DNA of 8,391 bases, taken from the NCBI GenBank assembly GCA_023864145.1, contig JAIVER010000048.1, forward strand, positions 1-8,391, in the 5' to 3' direction. Every line of letters begins with the position of its first letter. Positions within the stretch are counted from its first letter, which is position 1. The notes under the pieces are model-generated. The model saw only the letters and a list, made by a program, of their open reading frames with translations, was not told where the DNA came from and searched no databases. Below, in pieces: positions 7,643-8,391 of the stretch. The position numbers and the translations under genes are program-made. This DNA is from Thiohalomonas sp. (GTDB taxonomy: Bacteria > Pseudomonadota > Gammaproteobacteria > GRL18).

Positions 7643-7707
7643 AAAAAAACTAGAAAAATTGAATTAAATGACGAATATCATTCATGATTATGGTCATTTA
7701 GTTTAAT
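7643..7707 (-). terminator. Intrinsic terminator facing the minus strand
   Basis: A 15-bp stem pairs 7658-7672 with 7693-7707 (arms ATTGAATTAAATGAC and GTCATTTAGTTTAAT, two G-U pairs) around a 20-nt loop that can fold a little further. On the minus strand the stem is followed by TTTTCTAGTTTTTTT (7657 down to 7643), a good U tract, so it would end transcription coming from the DUF853 remnant. On the plus strand it lies 17 nt after the DUF302 stop but is followed by CCTTATC, so plus-strand termination would be less efficient. Confidence 0.65.
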
Positions 7708-7757
7708 CCTTATCTGTCAGAGACTTGCACCCTGTATAATTGTATTTATTTTCCTAA

Positions 7758-8263
7758 CTATTTCCCTAATAAGGTCTTCATAATACCGCGCACAATCTGG
7801 CGACCCAATGAGCTGCCAACGGAACGTAAAATACTTTTTGTAATTGACTCAGCATAGCTTTGACGGTTTGATGTGCGAGGTTTTTTTTCTGCTTTGGCTT
7901 TTTCCAGAGCTTCTTTTTCCAGTAAATCTGCTTCCATGCGCTGTTGTGCACGTTCTTTAAGGATTTCATAGGCTGATTCACGATCAATGTCATCATCATA
8001 GCGTCCTTTCATGGGGGAGCGCTTCATAATTTGTTGACGTTCTTCTGTCGTTAATGGGCCGATGCGTGATTCAGGAGGACATATTAATACTCGTTCTACA
8101 GGTGTTGGGGCACCATTGTCATCAAGTACTGAAACAAGCGCTTTCCTGTTTTTAGTTGAGTAATAGCACTGCGGGTATTGTACTGGTCAAGTCCAACCGA
8201 CACTTTTTTTAGAGAATTTTTATAGTTAATTGCTGACTGATCAGCATTCGCTGTATGCAGCCT
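7758..8263 (-). pseudogene. Remnant of a YjgR-like DUF853 (HerA-type) ATPase gene, C-terminal part only
   Basis: The minus strand encodes the C-terminal end of a DUF853 protein, a family of about 500-residue HerA/FtsK-like ATPases of unclear role (YjgR in E. coli). From 8144 down to the stop at 7758, conserved blocks read ALVSVLDDNGAPTPVER, SRIGPLTTEER, DRESAYEIL and the closing GRQIVRGIMKTLLG. Upstream of about 8144 this frame quickly stops (TGA at 8187-8189), while the neighbouring frame continues the family pattern with YNTRSAITQLKTG, so one base appears lost in the GGAAAG context at 8141-8146. That second frame fades after RLHTANADQ and meets TAG at 8270-8272. The Walker A and B regions and about two thirds of the protein are absent although 120 bp of window remain. 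An ATG at 8027 opens an 89-residue frame, but it lies inside the conserved domain and has no convincing ribosome binding site. Confidence 0.75.
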
Positions 8264-8265
8264 TT

Positions 8266-8325
8266 CAACCTAAAAAAATCAGTTAACCCTGCTAGCAAGT
8301 AAAATTTAGCATAAACAACCTAAAA
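8266..8325 (+). repeat. 10-bp direct repeat spaced 50 bp apart
   Basis: CAACCTAAAA occurs at 8266-8275 and again at 8316-8325. The first copy lies where recognisable DUF853 coding sequence ends. It could mark a recombination or insertion footprint, or be internal repeats of an element end. An 8-bp palindrome TGCTAGCA (8290-8297) lies between the copies. Confidence 0.6.
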
Positions 8326-8355
8326 GTCTGACTCATTATGTTCTATACCCATGAC

Positions 8356-8380
8356 CTATGAAAATGCTTGATTTTCATAG
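8356..8380. repeat. Perfect 10-bp hairpin near the window edge
   Basis: CTATGAAAAT (8356-8365) and ATTTTCATAG (8371-8380) are exact reverse complements around a 5-nt loop GCTTG. No T tract follows on either strand, so it does not look like an intrinsic terminator. Such hairpins occur near the ends of some transposable elements and in small dispersed repeats; copy number elsewhere in the genome would tell. Confidence 0.6.
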
Positions 8381-8391
8381 AGAAGAAGCTC

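Larger units (their letters stand above)
8264..8391. other. Non-coding or unrecognised segment beyond the DUF853 remnant
   Basis: No frame on either strand continues the DUF853 homology here. A short plus frame from ATG at 8364 (MLDFHREEA) runs off the window edge but has no ribosome binding site and starts inside a hairpin stem. Minus frames entering from the edge stop within about 16 codons. The segment holds a spaced direct repeat and a perfect hairpin, described separately. It could be the end of an inserted element, but no transposase or clear terminal repeat is visible. Confidence 0.4.

Noticed and set aside
7758..8027. Complete 89-residue gene starting at the ATG at 8027
   Set aside because: Conserved DUF853 sequence continues upstream of this ATG in the same frame (SRIGPLTTEER, ALVSVLDDNG), so the ATG is internal to a longer, broken gene.
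1..8391. CRISPR array, tRNA, rRNA or integrase/attachment site
   Set aside because: I saw no regularly spaced repeats, tRNA-like cloverleaf, rRNA sequence or integrase-like frame on either strand.

Overview
The window reads as AT-rich chromosomal DNA of a gammaproteobacterium. The basis is a FabI-type enoyl-ACP reductase placed head-to-head with a complete yejABEF peptide-uptake operon (from memory, fabI and a yej-type transporter are also close in Pseudomonas), plus a DUF302 protein and a remnant of a YjgR/DUF853 (HerA-like) ATPase gene. Nothing fixes the genus. DUF302 proteins of this sort make me think of sulfur-oxidising or related marine lineages, but that is only an impression.

Layout. 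The 3' tail of an unrecognised plus-strand gene (1-105) converges on fabI (161-961, minus), with a small AT-rich hairpin between them. fabI and yejA diverge from a 144-bp spacer (962-1105) that holds overlapping candidate sigma70-type promoters. The operon yejA-yejB-yejE-yejF (1106-6782, plus) is tightly packed, with gaps of 22, 8 and 1 bp, and codes for a periplasmic binding protein, two permeases and a double ATPase. A 285-bp spacer follows, with weak regulatory-looking structure and an exact 11-bp tandem duplication next to the ribosome binding site of a DUF302 membrane-anchored protein (7068-7640, plus, TTG start). A 15-bp hairpin with a T-rich tract on the minus-strand side separates it from a convergent remnant of a DUF853 gene (7758 to about 8263, minus). 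The remnant keeps the family's C-terminal end but has lost its 5' part and carries an apparent single-base frameshift. The last roughly 125 bp (8264-8391) have no recognisable coding content, but carry a 10-bp direct repeat spaced 50 bp apart and a perfect 10-bp hairpin. This may be the edge of whatever truncated the DUF853 gene.

Function. YejA captures peptides in the periplasm, YejB and YejE form the inner-membrane channel, and YejF hydrolyses ATP to drive import; in enterobacteria this transporter also takes up microcin C. FabI completes each cycle of fatty-acid elongation. Most of the window is ordinary housekeeping sequence. I found no convincing undescribed system; the part most worth a second look is the decayed right-hand end (about 8140-8391).
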